Source: Breviolum minutum Mf 1.05b.01
Lineage: Eukaryota; Sar; Dinophyceae; Suessiales; Symbiodiniaceae
NCBI GenBank assembly: GCA_000507305.1
Contig: DF239205.1
Span: 207,199-271,198 of the forward strand
DNA: 64,000 bases
Direction: 5' to 3'
The notes beneath the pieces are model-generated. The model was given only the letters and a program-made list of their open reading frames with translations. It ran no database searches and had not been told where the DNA came from. Both the position numbers and the translations under genes were made by a program. Shown here in pieces: positions 28,582 to 52,954 of the stretch; position 1 is the first letter of the stretch; each line of letters begins with the position of its first letter.

Positions 28582-29281
28582 ATTTGGTGGTGTCTACTAC
28601 TTTATAGGCCTTATTGAACAATGAGTACATTGGACGCCTAAACCCCATGACGGAGACCCAGCCTCCTACAAGACACAAGTGCAAAGAGTCTGAAGTATAC
28701 TGGAGTCGGGCAACTTGCAACGAAACATGGGAGAGTCCCAAACGCTTCTGCGGTGGTGCAGAGACAGTGGATAGGCCACGGCTCCTAGCCTCCCTAGTCG
28801 AGTTTACCCAAGCCCCAATCACTTTTCCAGAGTCTTCGCCGAGTAAGTCTTTGTGCGGGCTGCCTAGGATACTGTGACGATCATAGGCACTTTGGGATCT
28901 TTTGTAAAGTCCATATGCAGTAGAGTCTATGGGGTCAGTGTCTTGATCCTCTACCGAAAGGGCAAAATAATCGTCTATGACTAACCCTTGGCACAGGTGA
29001 GGGTGCCTAAGGGGGGATGTTGCAACTAGCATACTATCACGTGACAACATGCCATGGGATTGCAGCAGCGAGGTGTGTGCGTCCGTTGCTATATCGACCC
29101 CGCAGTGATCGCCCTGCAGCACACTCTTAAAGGCAATGTAGCACTCACCTGCACTGGTAGGCTCTTCGACTGCGTTCTGCTGAAGCATGTCTCCATGAAC
29201 CTCTCTACGGTATTTGCGTCTGGCGGCTGTCAAGGCAAAGAGATTGAAGCTCTGGCAGTCACTTACCAACTCATATGGCAA
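28529..29281 (-). pseudogene. Retroelement pol, 5-prime part: reverse transcriptase palm and thumb, truncated
   Basis: The frame (no ATG) covers the RT palm with GVDIATDAHTSLLQ and the catalytic box GLVIDDYFALS (the IDDY of Y/F-x-D-D), then a thumb-like block (SAPPQKRLGLSHVSLQVA, FRRPMYSLFNKAYK). The RT fingers and motif A are not visible upstream: 29282-29690 has no matching frame, so the N-terminal third of RT is deleted or replaced. Reverse transcriptase would copy the element RNA; this copy cannot encode a whole enzyme. Confidence 0.75.
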
Positions 29282-29791
29282 CCCTGGACCCAGGGTATTG
29301 GCTAAAGCTTTGCGACGAGAACACCAAAATTGATGATAAAAATCTTTGCGATCTGTTATACAAATGGCTAGCTTTTCTTTTCTTGGATCGAGAGAGATCT
29401 CGTAGCTTTTTTTCTCTCCCTGTACGTTTCACATCATTTTTTAATGACCACCTGTCCCTCCTATCGAATATACAGAAATGGCTATGGCATTTCACCAAAA
29501 ATGATTGGATACCCTAAAAGAATGGACTCTTCACGATCAAAACAGTTTGAAATGTAATCCAAAAAAAAAAATGAGCCCTTCATTTTCACTTTGGCAGGCT
29601 CCATCACCAAAACATGTCGATTTTTTTCGGAGTCATACCTACAGCATCGACTTTTTCATCTTCAATCAGCGCGGAAACGCCAAGTTTTTTAGGTGGTGGG
29701 TATTGGGATAGGAAAGAAAGTCGGTGCAAGGTCTGACGACAGACACTTGGACAATTGAATGGAGTGGGACAAAAAGGCACCAAATGGGGTC

Positions 29792-31685
29792 CTAGTCTTC
29801 AGGACCTCCGGAACTAAGGTCGAGCACCACCGGCTGTAAGATAGATAGTACGTTGGGACCTCGTGAAACTGGTTCTTTTGGGCTTGCAACTGTATTGGGA
29901 CTGGATTTCTTCGGTCCAGACACATGCTCAGGGCAAATTACATCAGGGCGACGGCAACAAAAGCTTTCCTGGGAGATGTCTTCGCACCAACTAGGATTTG
30001 CGGCAGCCAAGCTCTGAACAACACTGCATTGTGGGGAAGCGTCCCCACGTGAAACACTGCTATTGCTAAAAGCTACGATCTTGGGATCGGGCGATCCCTT
30101 TGGCTTCTTTGGAAATTTCGGTCGACGTTTTGGGCTTGGAGAGTCCGTTGTCTCGGTATCTGCCGAAGGAGCCTTGGGAGGAGGAGGCTTGGAGATCTTC
30201 AGCTCGGACTTCTTCGTCGCTAACACATCGACTTCTTTCATGTAGGCCAGTGCACATGCCGCCCATTTGCTGAGGGACCAGCGGGCTGAATGGACGTTGC
30301 AGCCCCGGAACATTGTGGAATCTCTCGGAAAACACCGTGGCTGGTGGCATCTCCAGAAGGGACAAAAGGAATGCAACGTTCCAGTTTCCATCGTAGGAGG
30401 CCTGTTCCATACAGGTGATCAGAAGAGCCAAAAACTCCTTGCAACCATGCATGTCTCCCATCATAGCTGAATCCATTGCATGAGCCGCTATCCACATCCC
30501 CAAGGCATGATCCTTGCACTGTCGGTACCCTTGCTTCTCCATATACGACGTCATTGTAGCTCCATAGCCGACTAGCTCCTGCTCGGAGCGGGGTACCGGG
30601 AGGCTTGGGTGAAGGCGACGAAATAGTTGCTGTTGGACTTGTAGGAAGTAAGACGACTGTCTGCTTGCTAAGTCCTGCTGCATTTTTTCTCTTCTGGCTA
30701 CGCCTTTCGAACTCAAGCTTCCCCCGACTCCAGTGCTGCTTAACTCGGTCATTGCATCTCCACCTGCAAGATGTGCCACTAACGAAGTGATTGCAATGGA
30801 TTGCTGACTGATAGCTTTCACTATGGGGTCTTGTGTCGAGTCTGCTTCCTGTGCTTCGGGATCTGCATTCTCGGCTTCGAGCACCACACCTTGAACAGCA
30901 GGAGGTTTGACCTTTGGCGGTGGGCCTATCAATCGGCTCACCCCCGGAATGGGAGTCTGTGGGGCCGGGATACCTGCTGACAGACTTGGCATCTTGGATG
31001 TTGCAAGCATGGGTGTAAAAGGAGCGGCGGCAGGAATGGCAGAGGAAACTGTTGCACGATCTCTCTTCATCTCTTCCTGCTGGGTCTGCAACGACTGAAG
31101 CTGGGACGACAGGGCAGTGATGGCATGATTCGTGATCTTCTTTGGGGGCCCCTTCTTGGATGCGGCTTTTGCCGGCGGATCTCGCTCTTCTCGAGCTGAG
31201 TAAAAATGCAATCTGGTTTCAGTCACACTTTCAATCCACACCTTCACTTCTGGAAACACATCAGTCACGGCAGGAACTGCCGCTGGCCTTTCTGCATCGA
31301 AGGAGGCACACGAATCGAAGTCATGCGTCACAGGATCATACTCTGCCATGGCACTTAGGGCTTCGTCTGAGAGATCTATAACAAGGACCCTACAAGATCT
31401 ACCTAAGGGGATAATCCGACCATCATCATCTTCTTCACAAAGCTCTGAGGCGAAATCTTTTGAAGGCCCCAAGACATCTTCTTCTTCAACGATCATGGCA
31501 TTCAACACTGCATCCGGATCTAAATACTCATCAGGAATCATGAACAGCATACCACCCTTCCTGGTTATAAGTGGTATGGCAAAGCAGGAGGGAGGCCCTC
31601 CCACTTTTACTGACTCGGATGCAGGGGTCCAGACAAGGAGGCTTGAGTCCCCCTCCTGGATGCATTTGATCTTTGATTTCTCCAT
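29792..31685 (-). pseudogene. Retroelement Gag-like ORF2, frameshifted
   Basis: From ATG at 31685 (MEKSKIKCIQEGDSSLLVW) the frame runs to 30066: an acidic N-terminal region, a coiled segment (ALSSQLQSLQTQQEEMKRD), Pro-rich linker, then a helical domain typical of dinoflagellate retroelements (REKMQQDLASRQSSYFLQVQ, LFRRLHPSLPVPRSEQE, ALLITCMEQASYDGNWNVAF). Near 30255 an extra A in CAAATGG shifts the frame; the homologous continuation (AACALAYMKEVD) proceeds in the next frame to a stop at 29792. The role is presumably structural or RNA-binding; the function is inferred from position only. Confidence 0.7.
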
Positions 31686-32248
31686 GTCCGCAGCACAGGG
31701 ACTGGGACCGAAGCCCCAGCACAGAAAATCTCCAGCTCTGTTTGCGATGCGAAACTCTCAAACACACAACTGGCAGTATCCTTCTCAATGGCACGACCGA
31801 AATCCACACGGTTGGTGAACCAGGCACGACCCTCGAATTCACTGCAACGAAGGACGATCCAGTGGCCAATCTTGAAACCTGGAATCGGTTCTCTCAGCTG
31901 GTAGTCGGTGTTGGTGGCCACAGCGATACGAGCCCAAAACCCTGCCTCGAATGCTCTCTGTGCACGAAAAGCGGCGCCTGGATGTTTGGCAGTTAGACGG
32001 CTCTCGGCAAACCTAAGCAGGACTTCGGGGATAGGACCCGGACCGTCTTCAGCAACACGTTGTGAGCTAGCCACACACTCGATGTCCTCACGAAACCTGA
32101 AATCCACAGACTCTTCCCCAACAAGTGACCAACCACCAGGAGAGGAAGGAGTAGCAGGTTCAGCAGGGTGCCCTGAGATGGCAATAGACAGCTGACGAAC
32201 GGCTTGAGTGAGACCCTGGATGTCAGAAGAGGAAGCAGGCTCACTCAT
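31607..32248 (-). CDS. Retroelement Gag-like ORF1
   Basis: ATG at 32248 (MSEPASSSDIQGLTQAVRQL), a short amphipathic N-terminus followed by a compact domain (VLLRFAESRLTAKHPGAAFR, RAWFTNRVDFGRAIEK). It overlaps the start of ORF2 by 79 bases in another frame. Similar small ORFs with this layout precede the larger Gag-like ORF in dinoflagellate elements. No zinc knuckle. Confidence 0.6.
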   Translation of the reverse strand: MSEPASSSDIQGLTQAVRQLSIAISGHPAEPATPSSPGGWSLVGEESVDFRFREDIECVASSQRVAEDGPGPIPEVLLRFAESRLTAKHPGAAFRAQRAFEAGFWARIAVATNTDYQLREPIPGFKIGHWIVLRCSEFEGRAWFTNRVDFGRAIEKDTASCVFESFASQTELEIFCAGASVPVPVLRTWRNQRSNASRRGTQASLSGPLHPSQ

Positions 32249-32582
32249 GCAGGTACCCGGCCAGTCGAGATCTGGCACGTAGGGATTTGGCCCGAGCAAC
32301 AAACTCAGGAGGGGCAAGTCCAGAGGATCCAGCCGGAGGAAAGTCCAATGGCCGCAGCAAGAGGTGGTAAAGGAAGGCACCGGTCAAAAGTCCAAACAGA
32401 AATCCAGACAAAAAGACAGGGACAACAGAACCACCACAGTAGAGCGGACAAGAGAAGGACCACGAAACCTCACGGAGGAAACCGATGGCCTGCAACACCT
32501 GAGGCAGCCACATGAACCTTGAGCAGGAAACATGGTGAAGCCACTCATAGATATTGACATCATCATCATCGTCATTTTCATC

Positions 32583-33975
32583 AAATTCCTTTCAAAAGAG
32601 TATTGGTTTATAGCGTGTCTGTAGCTTTGGTGAATTCTTGTTTTTGCTGGTGGTTTTTTCCTTCCAAATTTCCTTAGAAAGAGTATTGATTGATTTCAAG
32701 CCTTTTTGTTGCTTTTGGTCGACTCGTTTTTCTTGGTTGCTTTTTCCAAGAAGGGGGGGGGTTCTAAGTGTTTGATTTCGTGCATATATGCATGATTTGG
32801 TGAATGTGAGGTACGCAGGAAACTGATGCCGGCGCACCATTATACTATTTATACATCTATGGTTGAATGTTATACTGTAGTTGCTGTTTCCTTTCCAAAT
32901 TCCCTTAGAAAGAGTATAGAGTTCAAGCCTTTTTGTAGCTTGTGGTAGACTTTTTTTTTGGCTGGTTGCCNNNNNNNNNNNNNNNNNNNNNNNNNNNNNN
33001 NNNNNNNNNNNNNNNNNNNNNNNNNNNNNNNNNNNNNNNNNNNNNNNNNNNNNNNNNNNNNNNNNNNNNNNNNNNNNNNNNNNNNNNNNNNNNNNNNNNN
33101 NNNNNNNNNNNNNNNNNNNNNNNNNNNNNNNNNNNNNNNNNNNNNNNNNNNNNNNNNNNNNNNNNNNNNNNNNNNNNNNNNNNNNNNNNNNNNNNNNNNN
33201 NNNNNNNNNNNNNNNNNNNNNNNNNNNNNNNNNNNNNNNNNNNNNNNNNNNNNNNNNNNNNNNNNNNNNNNNNNNNNNNNNNNNNNNNNNNNNNNNNNNN
33301 NNNNNNNNNNNNNNNNNNNNNNNNNNNNNNNNNNNNNNNNNNNNNNNNNNNNNNNNNNNNNNNNNNNNNNNNNNNNNNNNNNNNNNNNNNNNNNNNNNNN
33401 NNNNNNNNNNNNNNNNNNNNNNNNNNNNNNNNNNNNNNNNNNNNNNNNNNNNNNNNNNNNNNNNNNNNNNNNNNNNNNNNNNNNNNNNNNNNNNNNNNNN
33501 NNNNNNNNNNNNNNNNNNNNNNNNNNNNNNNNNNNNNNNNNNNNNNNNNNNNNNNNNNNNNNNNNNNNNNNNNNNNNNNNNNNNNNNNNNNNNNNNNNNN
33601 NNNNNNNNNNNNNNNNNNNNNNNNNNNNNNNNNNNNNNNNNNNNNNNNNNNNNNNNNNNNNNNNNNNNNNNNNNNNNNNNNNNNNNNNNNNNNNNNNNNN
33701 NNNNNNNNNNNNNNNNNNNNNNNNNNNNNNNNNNNNNNNNNNNNNNNNNNNNNNNNNNNNNNNNNNNNNNNNNNNNNNNNNNNNNNNNNNNNNNNNNNNN
33801 NNNNNNNNNNNNNNNNNNNNNNNNNNNNNNNNNNNNNNNNNNNNNNNNNNNNNNNNNNNNNNNNNNNNNNAGGAAACTGATGCCGGCGCACCATCATGTT
33901 CTAAGTGTATGATTTCGTGCATATATGCATGATTTGGTGAGTGTGAGGTACACTTGAAACTGATGTCCGGCAGTC
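32583..33975. repeat. Leader satellite of the retroelement, interrupted by gap
   Basis: Head-to-tail diverged units containing TTTCCTTAGAAAGAGTAT, GATTTCGTGCATATATGCAT and GAAACTGATGCCGGCGCACC, seen before the gap (32583-32970) and after it (33871-33975). Units contain GTTCTAAGTG, the same motif as the element termini. Confidence 0.8.
32971..33870. other. Assembly gap of 900 N
   Basis: Exactly 900 N, probably an estimated size, placed inside the tandem satellite. Open frames across it are meaningless. Confidence 0.99.
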
Positions 33976-34098
33976 AGCAAAAATGATTACTAGAACGATG
34001 ATTAATGTTTGCGATGTATGTGTTGTATTCCCTGGTTCTAAGTGCTTGTGTTGTTTTTCCAAAAAATGTTTACGGGAATTTCCGATATTTTCCAAAGT

Positions 34099-34128
34099 TG
34101 GTTCTAAGCCGCAGTCCGGCAGTATACA
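34099..34128 (-). repeat. Right terminal inverted repeat of the retroelement
   Basis: Reverse complement of the left terminus with four differences. A further TGGTTCTAAGTG lies 65 bases inside (34034), and the leader satellite carries GTTCTAAGTG as well. Confidence 0.8.
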
Positions 34129-34430
34129 TAAGTCTCTTTTAAACAAAAAAACATCATGCAAAAAACTTGTCAAATTAATAGCTGTGTTGAGGATGGCACT
34201 CCACAGTAGGAACATGAAAAAGGGAATTGGGTCCACAATGGACTCTTGGGAGTCTTGACACCACAATCCTCTGAACCAAAATTTTGCCAAGCAGCCGACA
34301 ACTGTCCTGGGCGGTTGGTAGCTGCTATGCTGCTATGACACGAGGAGATTCAGAACCCAAGAAGCTACCTTTGATCCATCTTTTTCAGGTTGCCTGGTCT
34401 CTCTTGAACAATCAAGAAGCCTACCTTTCA

Positions 34431-48207
<13,777 letters not shown>

Positions 48208-48446
48208 GGCCTGGTGATCTGGGGTTTGCGGTTGCTGCACCATTGTAGCCCCTGCTAATCACCAAGGACTTTTAATATGCTTTTCACCAACAACTGTGGA
48301 CCGTTTTTGTGATTTGTGATTTGTGAAGTTAGTTTTTGGTTGAACCACAATTTTTAACATATTTTTTGTGAGGAAAAGCCAAAGGGCGAAAGCGCAAAGT
48401 TGTCAAATTTTTGTTGATCCAAGTCACACTTGGGGCATCTGAGATG

Positions 48447-48740
48447 TCAGCCCATGAGCGCAAAGCTAAGCATGTCGGCTCCCCTGCTTCTTGGGGGAAT
48501 TTTAGTGTTAGAAAAGATGAAAATCCTTTCAGCTTTTGGCCCATTTGAAAGAGTGGAACACTTGGGCCTGTCTAGCTCACACAACTTGAGCTTGGATTTT
48601 AAGCTGTGATTGTCGATGCATGCTGTTGTGGAGCACATGAAATCAACAGATTCATGACACTTGGACCCATGAAACACTTGGGCCATTGCAGGCGTAGACA
48701 ACTTGGGGAGTGGGGAAGCGTGTCGGTTAAGGTCTAACAT
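48447..48740 (-). CDS. Small open frame of unknown function
   Basis: Begins at a true ATG (MLDLNRHASPLPKLSTPAMA) and runs 97 codons to TGA, between the kinesin 5-prime end and the plus-strand gene. Composition is plausible, but no motif is recognised; it could be a first exon or chance. Confidence 0.25.
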   Translation of the reverse strand: MLDLNRHASPLPKLSTPAMAQVFHGSKCHESVDFMCSTTACIDNHSLKSKLKLCELDRPKCSTLSNGPKAERIFIFSNTKIPPRSRGADMLSFALMG

Positions 48741-48886
48741 CTATCTGCACATCTCTGCAGCTAAACAGTGTAAGTGAGACATTACACCTTTGTGACTGCA
48801 CTTGGACGAGGTTTTTAGGGTGATTCAACCATTCTGAGGGCTTGTCCTTTGAGACCCACACCAGCACCGCAAGAACGCCTCAGCAT

Positions 48887-49040
48887 ATGGATGAAGCAAC
48901 CAGGAATGACCCGTTTATTAAAGCAGCAGTAAAAGGATTAACTATGGGTGGCCTCGGCATCAGCTCTGTCGCTATCGCCGTCATTGTTTGCTTCATCGAT
49001 TTGTTTCATGTTCATTATCACCACCACCACCACCACCACC

Positions 49041-49090
<50 letters not shown>

Positions 49091-49584
49091 GACTTGCGAC
49101 ATAAATGGCAGCCTCCAAGCTCCATCATATGCAAACAAAAAATCCTGTCCAAGCACTTGTGGAGTCAGAGCAACCATACCTGCCACTTTTTGCTTCGCCA
49201 GGGTCAGCCACGCTCTTAGCCAAGTTACTTCAGGAGCACAAGTTTACACACAGCTTCAGCTGGAAGGCATGATCGATCATGACATCAGCTGTTTTTCGTT
49301 GTTGTTTCCCAATGTTGATGTTGATTGGTATCTTCTCGATCTTCCAAAGGGAACCTCCAAATCACCATGCTGTTCATGTAACATCCCTGTCTTGCTGCAT
49401 TGTTTCTCGAAAATCTGACACCATTCTGCCTCCCCAGGGGATACAGCTTGAGGATGGAAAGTCAGGTCAAACTCCACAGTCGGAACCAGCCTCGGGGGAT
49501 GGGACTTATGGCACAAGTTGTCTCTGCAATGCTTGGAGATGCTTCACACGCAACAGTTGCTCCTGGCAAGGATTGGCAAATTGA
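48887..49584 (+). CDS. Small plus-strand gene of unknown function, three exons
   Basis: Exons 48887-48947 (MDEATRNDPFIKAAVKGLTM), 49112-49266 (NPVQALVESEQPYLPLFASP, SATLLAKLLQEHKFTHSF) and 49438-49584 (GIQLEDGKSGQTPQSEPASG ... stop TGA) join in phase. Intron 1 is GT-AG and holds a CAC/CAT repeat; intron 2 begins with GC (AAG/GCATGA). About 120 residues, hydrophilic, no domain recognised. It lies between two minus-strand genes, so it breaks the one-way array. An upstream exon is possible, because CAG precedes the ATG closely. An alternative frame in exon 3 is also open, which lowers certainty. Confidence 0.45.
49016..49091. repeat. CAC then CAT triplet repeat
   Basis: About 12 CAC units followed by about 12 CAT units, inside the first intron of the plus-strand gene. 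Confidence 0.9.
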
Positions 49585-49737
49585 AAAAAGCTCGGTTTTT
49601 TAGAATTGGCATGAATTGGCAAGTTTATTCTACCGTTTGTACCTAATATTTACCGTGCCTTGGGAAAGCCAAGTCTTTGGAGGGAAGGTGCCCCAGAAGT
49701 CTTGCAGCAAAATGCTCCAAAATCGATTTCACCACCT

Positions 49738-51795
49738 TCAACAAATACACTTTGAAGTGAGAGTGCTGTCCTGACGCTCCGACTGATCAAGAAAGACCTG
49801 CAACCTCTCTGAGTAAAGTACGGCGGTCAGGAAAAGGACATCCACTCCATGGTTTTGATACACCAGAATCACAGCACCAGGTGTCAGCTCCGTTCTATTC
49901 TGCTGATCCAAGGTAGGTTGTACGTGTTCCACTCCCAGGCGTCCATTCAGCAAGAGTTTCTCCCAGCAGTTCAGGTCCAAAAGAAGTTGTCGTTTCGAGC
50001 CATGCAGAAATGGCGCAGCCAGTGTGGTGGGCTTGAGCTCACAGCCCCAGCGATTGAGTTCATCACTGGCAATACAACGCTGTAGAAAGGGCATGCCGCA
50101 AGGGCTATGACGCAGGAGTTCGGGGACGCGTAAGTCAAACACTGCAGGAGATACCAAGTACAAAGTCTGCTTATCAGAAGTCCTGACAGGGAATGACGGG
50201 GTTATGCCTATGCCAAGCAGCTTTCTTAAATCAAGGTGAGCAGTGTACCACTTATTTCATTGTAGCTGATTACCGTGCTCTCGTGCAACTTCTCGTATGT
50301 ACAATTCTTCATTGTATCCTACGATCTTACACGAGAAACCTTTGAAATCCTCATACCTCAACTTTAGTCAATTTTTGTTTCAACGCCCTTGCCTGTAACA
50401 CAAATTTTGAAGTACCATCCCTGCTCCATCAGCAGCTTCAATCTCAGGACATGGAATGCCAAAGAAACGCGCAAAAGTGAGAACAGCCTGTGGCACCTTG
50501 GCACAGCGTTTTACCAATCTGGAGCCTTTCGGATGATCGGCAGCTCGTTGAGCCTTGCTCCTTGAGCCGGTGACGGCTCCAGCGGAAGCCATTCGATGAA
50601 GGAGCCGCCATGCAAAGAGAGAAAGGAGTAAGGAAAGGGAGAGGTTGAACAGTGAGGGTGGCTTCCGAAGCATGCGCCGTAAGCGCGAACGATTCCATAC
50701 AGCTAGCAACACAGTGGAAATTCCCAGTAGTATTTGTTGAAGATTCTGTAATTCAAGCAATCGCACCAGGACTGAGGTTCTCTCAACCTCCAGGTGTTCC
50801 AATTCCACATGATAGGTGGTCTGGTCTGGATAGCGTATCTTGATCAATCCCTTGAAGGCTTTCTGACCAGCTCCTACTATCACAGCAGGAGCTCCAGTGC
50901 TTCTGACAATGACATTCGCACCAGGCCTCACATTTAAAGGCTTCTGATTCTCATCCACTTCATCAACAGGCATTCTCTGTGGTGTAGATGTTGTGATTGC
51001 TGTGCTCTTCTGAAAAAGTGCCACAAAAAGATGTTGGGATCCATTCGAGACATGCACACATTTCTGTAATTCGGAGATTGAATCTGGTGGGAACATGGTC
51101 TGCAAGATCTTCCCACCTCGAAGACGATGCGGTACTTCTTCCCATGAATGGTAGCTGTGATCATTCTCAGGACTTGGAACTGTCCAACTAACACAGCCAG
51201 GGTCGAAGAGTTGCGACTCAAATACTGCAGATATTGGGATCAATTTCACATTCTGAGATGCTAGGCATGTAGCTACAACAGCTTCATTTTCAATAGGATT
51301 ATTGCAACGAGTTACATACATCAACTTTCCGCCAGGAGAAAGGAATTGCAAACCTCGTTGTAGGCTTCGAAGTTGAAGGGGATGCATATGCCAAGGTTGA
51401 CGAGTTTTAGAGCTGCAAGTTACCTCACAAACAACAGAGTCAAAGCTTAAGACTCTCTCACCTGTGAGTCTAACATCATCTCGGTTCCGGGGGTCACGTA
51501 CTGTAGAGATTTGAGGGAAACGGTGTGGCTGGCAACAAGTGAAAACCACAGGAGCTCGCAAATATCCTGGAACTTCGGCACAAAGACTCTCCAGCTGCTC
51601 TGGGTGACAAGTATTGGCTACTAGCAATCCAGCTGGCAAATTGATGTGAGGTGAGGACTGTGAATCCAAGCCATCCAAGCCACGATGCAAAGCTTCCGCC
51701 AACACTTTGCTCCAGCAACCATTCATGTCCAAAATATAGTGCTCAGGACAAATATGTAGCAATTGTACTAAACCACTGAGCTCAAGGGCTTCCAT
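49738..51795 (-). CDS. NSUN2-like RNA cytosine-5 methyltransferase relative, catalytic motifs degraded, membrane-anchored
   Basis: The fold follows NSUN2 (tRNA m5C methyltransferase) from the SAM region to the C-terminal domain. Exon A runs from ATG 51795 or an upstream acceptor down to about 50408; exon B is about 50163-49738. ATG/GTACTT to AAG/CAGACT joins them in phase. Matches in order: YILDMNGCWSKV (NSUN motif I, normally DMCAAPGSKT), GLLVANTCHPEQLESL, VVCEVTCSS (normally CDVPCSGDGT), LQRGLQFLSPGGKLMYVTRC followed by NNPIENEAVV (normally YSTCSLNPIEDEAV), and YLVSPAVFDLRV in the C-terminal domain. The TCS cysteine position holds Arg and the cysteine is one place later; motif I glycines are lost. 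Unusually, two hydrophobic segments (ILLGISTVLLAVW, LFNLSLSLLLSLFAWRLL) are inserted before the C-terminal domain. Likely a catalytically dead or repurposed paralogue; the N-terminus may be incomplete. Confidence 0.75.
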
Positions 51796-52584
51796 TGCTC
51801 CACTCCCCAAATCTACCAGGCATACAAACCACAGCAACACAAGGCGTTCCCTATGTGTCGCTATGTCACACCTCCAACAACACCCTGTGAGCCAAATTCA
51901 TGTAATCAAGGCAATTAGGCAGCTCACATGAATACTACCATATCATGTTGGCCCTGGATACACAATGATACAAATTTGACTGCCAAAGAGAGCTGGCTAA
52001 GGGAACAATTTGGAACACATTTGGACCACATGAAGTGGTTTCATGTCGTGTTTTTCCACGTTAGGTCTTAGCGTCCCAACGGAATCTTCTCCAACTTGGC
52101 CAACAAATCTCCGCCTCAGCCATGCCACTGGCCAACCCCTTCAAAATAGTTGGGCAAGAAGAAGGGGTGTCAAATTGCGAGTGGAACCTGTTTGTGTTAG
52201 CTGGTCTGATCTCCAGGTTGTGGTATTACGATGTAGTACGCTTTGTCAGAAGATGACTGACCATTTCAGTAGCCATTGCCCCTTCCTTTTCCTCTCTTTC
52301 TCTTTCTCCCCTGTCTCTCCCTCTCTCTCTCTCTTTCTCTCTCTGTCTATCTCTCTCTGTTGCTCCTTGTTTGTCTGTCTGGCTGTCTGTCACGAGTTCA
52401 TGGAAAGTGCTTGTTAGTTGCGCGTTGACACTTTGCCCAATGAAGTTCTCTATGGTGAGCTTAGGATATCGGAACTGATCATTCCGATGTACCTGTTGAA
52501 CAAGTTTTTCAGGGTTGACCAAGCTGTTCTACTGCCGTGTTTCCATCACTATCTCCAATTCCGCTTTTTCTGACATCAAGGACG

Positions 52585-52700
52585 ATGGACGGATCGCATG
52601 TTTCACGATGATCGTTTTTTCTCGAGCCGGACGGATCCTTTTTTCATGCAGAACGTTTCCTCACCGCGGACGGATCATGTTTCCATGTCGCACGGATCGT
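52585..52700. repeat. Degenerate tandem repeat with GGACGGATC core
   Basis: Four copies of (G)GACGGATC or CACGGATC about 30-45 bases apart, each followed by a T-rich run and CATG. Between the NSUN2-like and TRP-like genes. No gene seen in 51.9-52.9 kb otherwise; a minus frame at 52500-52390 is unassigned. Confidence 0.5.
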
Positions 52701-52954
52701 TTTCACATGATGGATTTTTTCACCAATATTCTCTTTCAGTTGTTGACATGTCTCGAACCACTTTAAGGCTTTTGAACATTTTATAAATAGAGGCCTGAAT
52801 CATACTGAATACCTACTCCTCCGACGCCAGATGGAAATGTTGAAACAGTCATCAGTGTGTGATCTTGGGCCCGAGCAGAATCGCAACAAAAGCGTAAAAT
52901 GCCAGACATGCCGCGCAAACCTCAAGAAGACTGAGCATTCCTGGATTCGAAACG

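Larger units (their letters stand above)
25373..34128 (-). mobile_element. DIRS-like (tyrosine-recombinase) retroelement with inverted termini and a nested cytosine-methyltransferase-like domain
   Basis: An 8.76 kb element. The ends are imperfect 30 bp inverted repeats (26/30 identical), beginning TGTATACTSCCGGACWGC and ending CTTAGAACCA, at 25373-25402 and 34099-34128. No target-site duplication is visible, as expected for tyrosine-recombinase elements. Minus-strand coding order: Gag-like ORF1, Gag-like ORF2, RT, first part of RNase H, methyltransferase-like domain, second part of RN-ase H, tyrosine recombinase. At least three single-base frameshifts and a missing RT N-terminus mark this copy as non-autonomous. 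The leader between ORF1 and the right terminus is a satellite containing a 900-N gap. The element sits between the 3-prime end of the kinesin gene and the 5-prime exons of the channel gene. Confidence 0.85.

Noticed and set aside
32870..33932. Frames of 300 or more codons
   Set aside because: They consist of N translated as X across the assembly gap.
32583..33975. CRISPR-like array
   Set aside because: The units are diverged head-to-tail satellite without constant spacers, in a eukaryotic retroelement; no cas genes.
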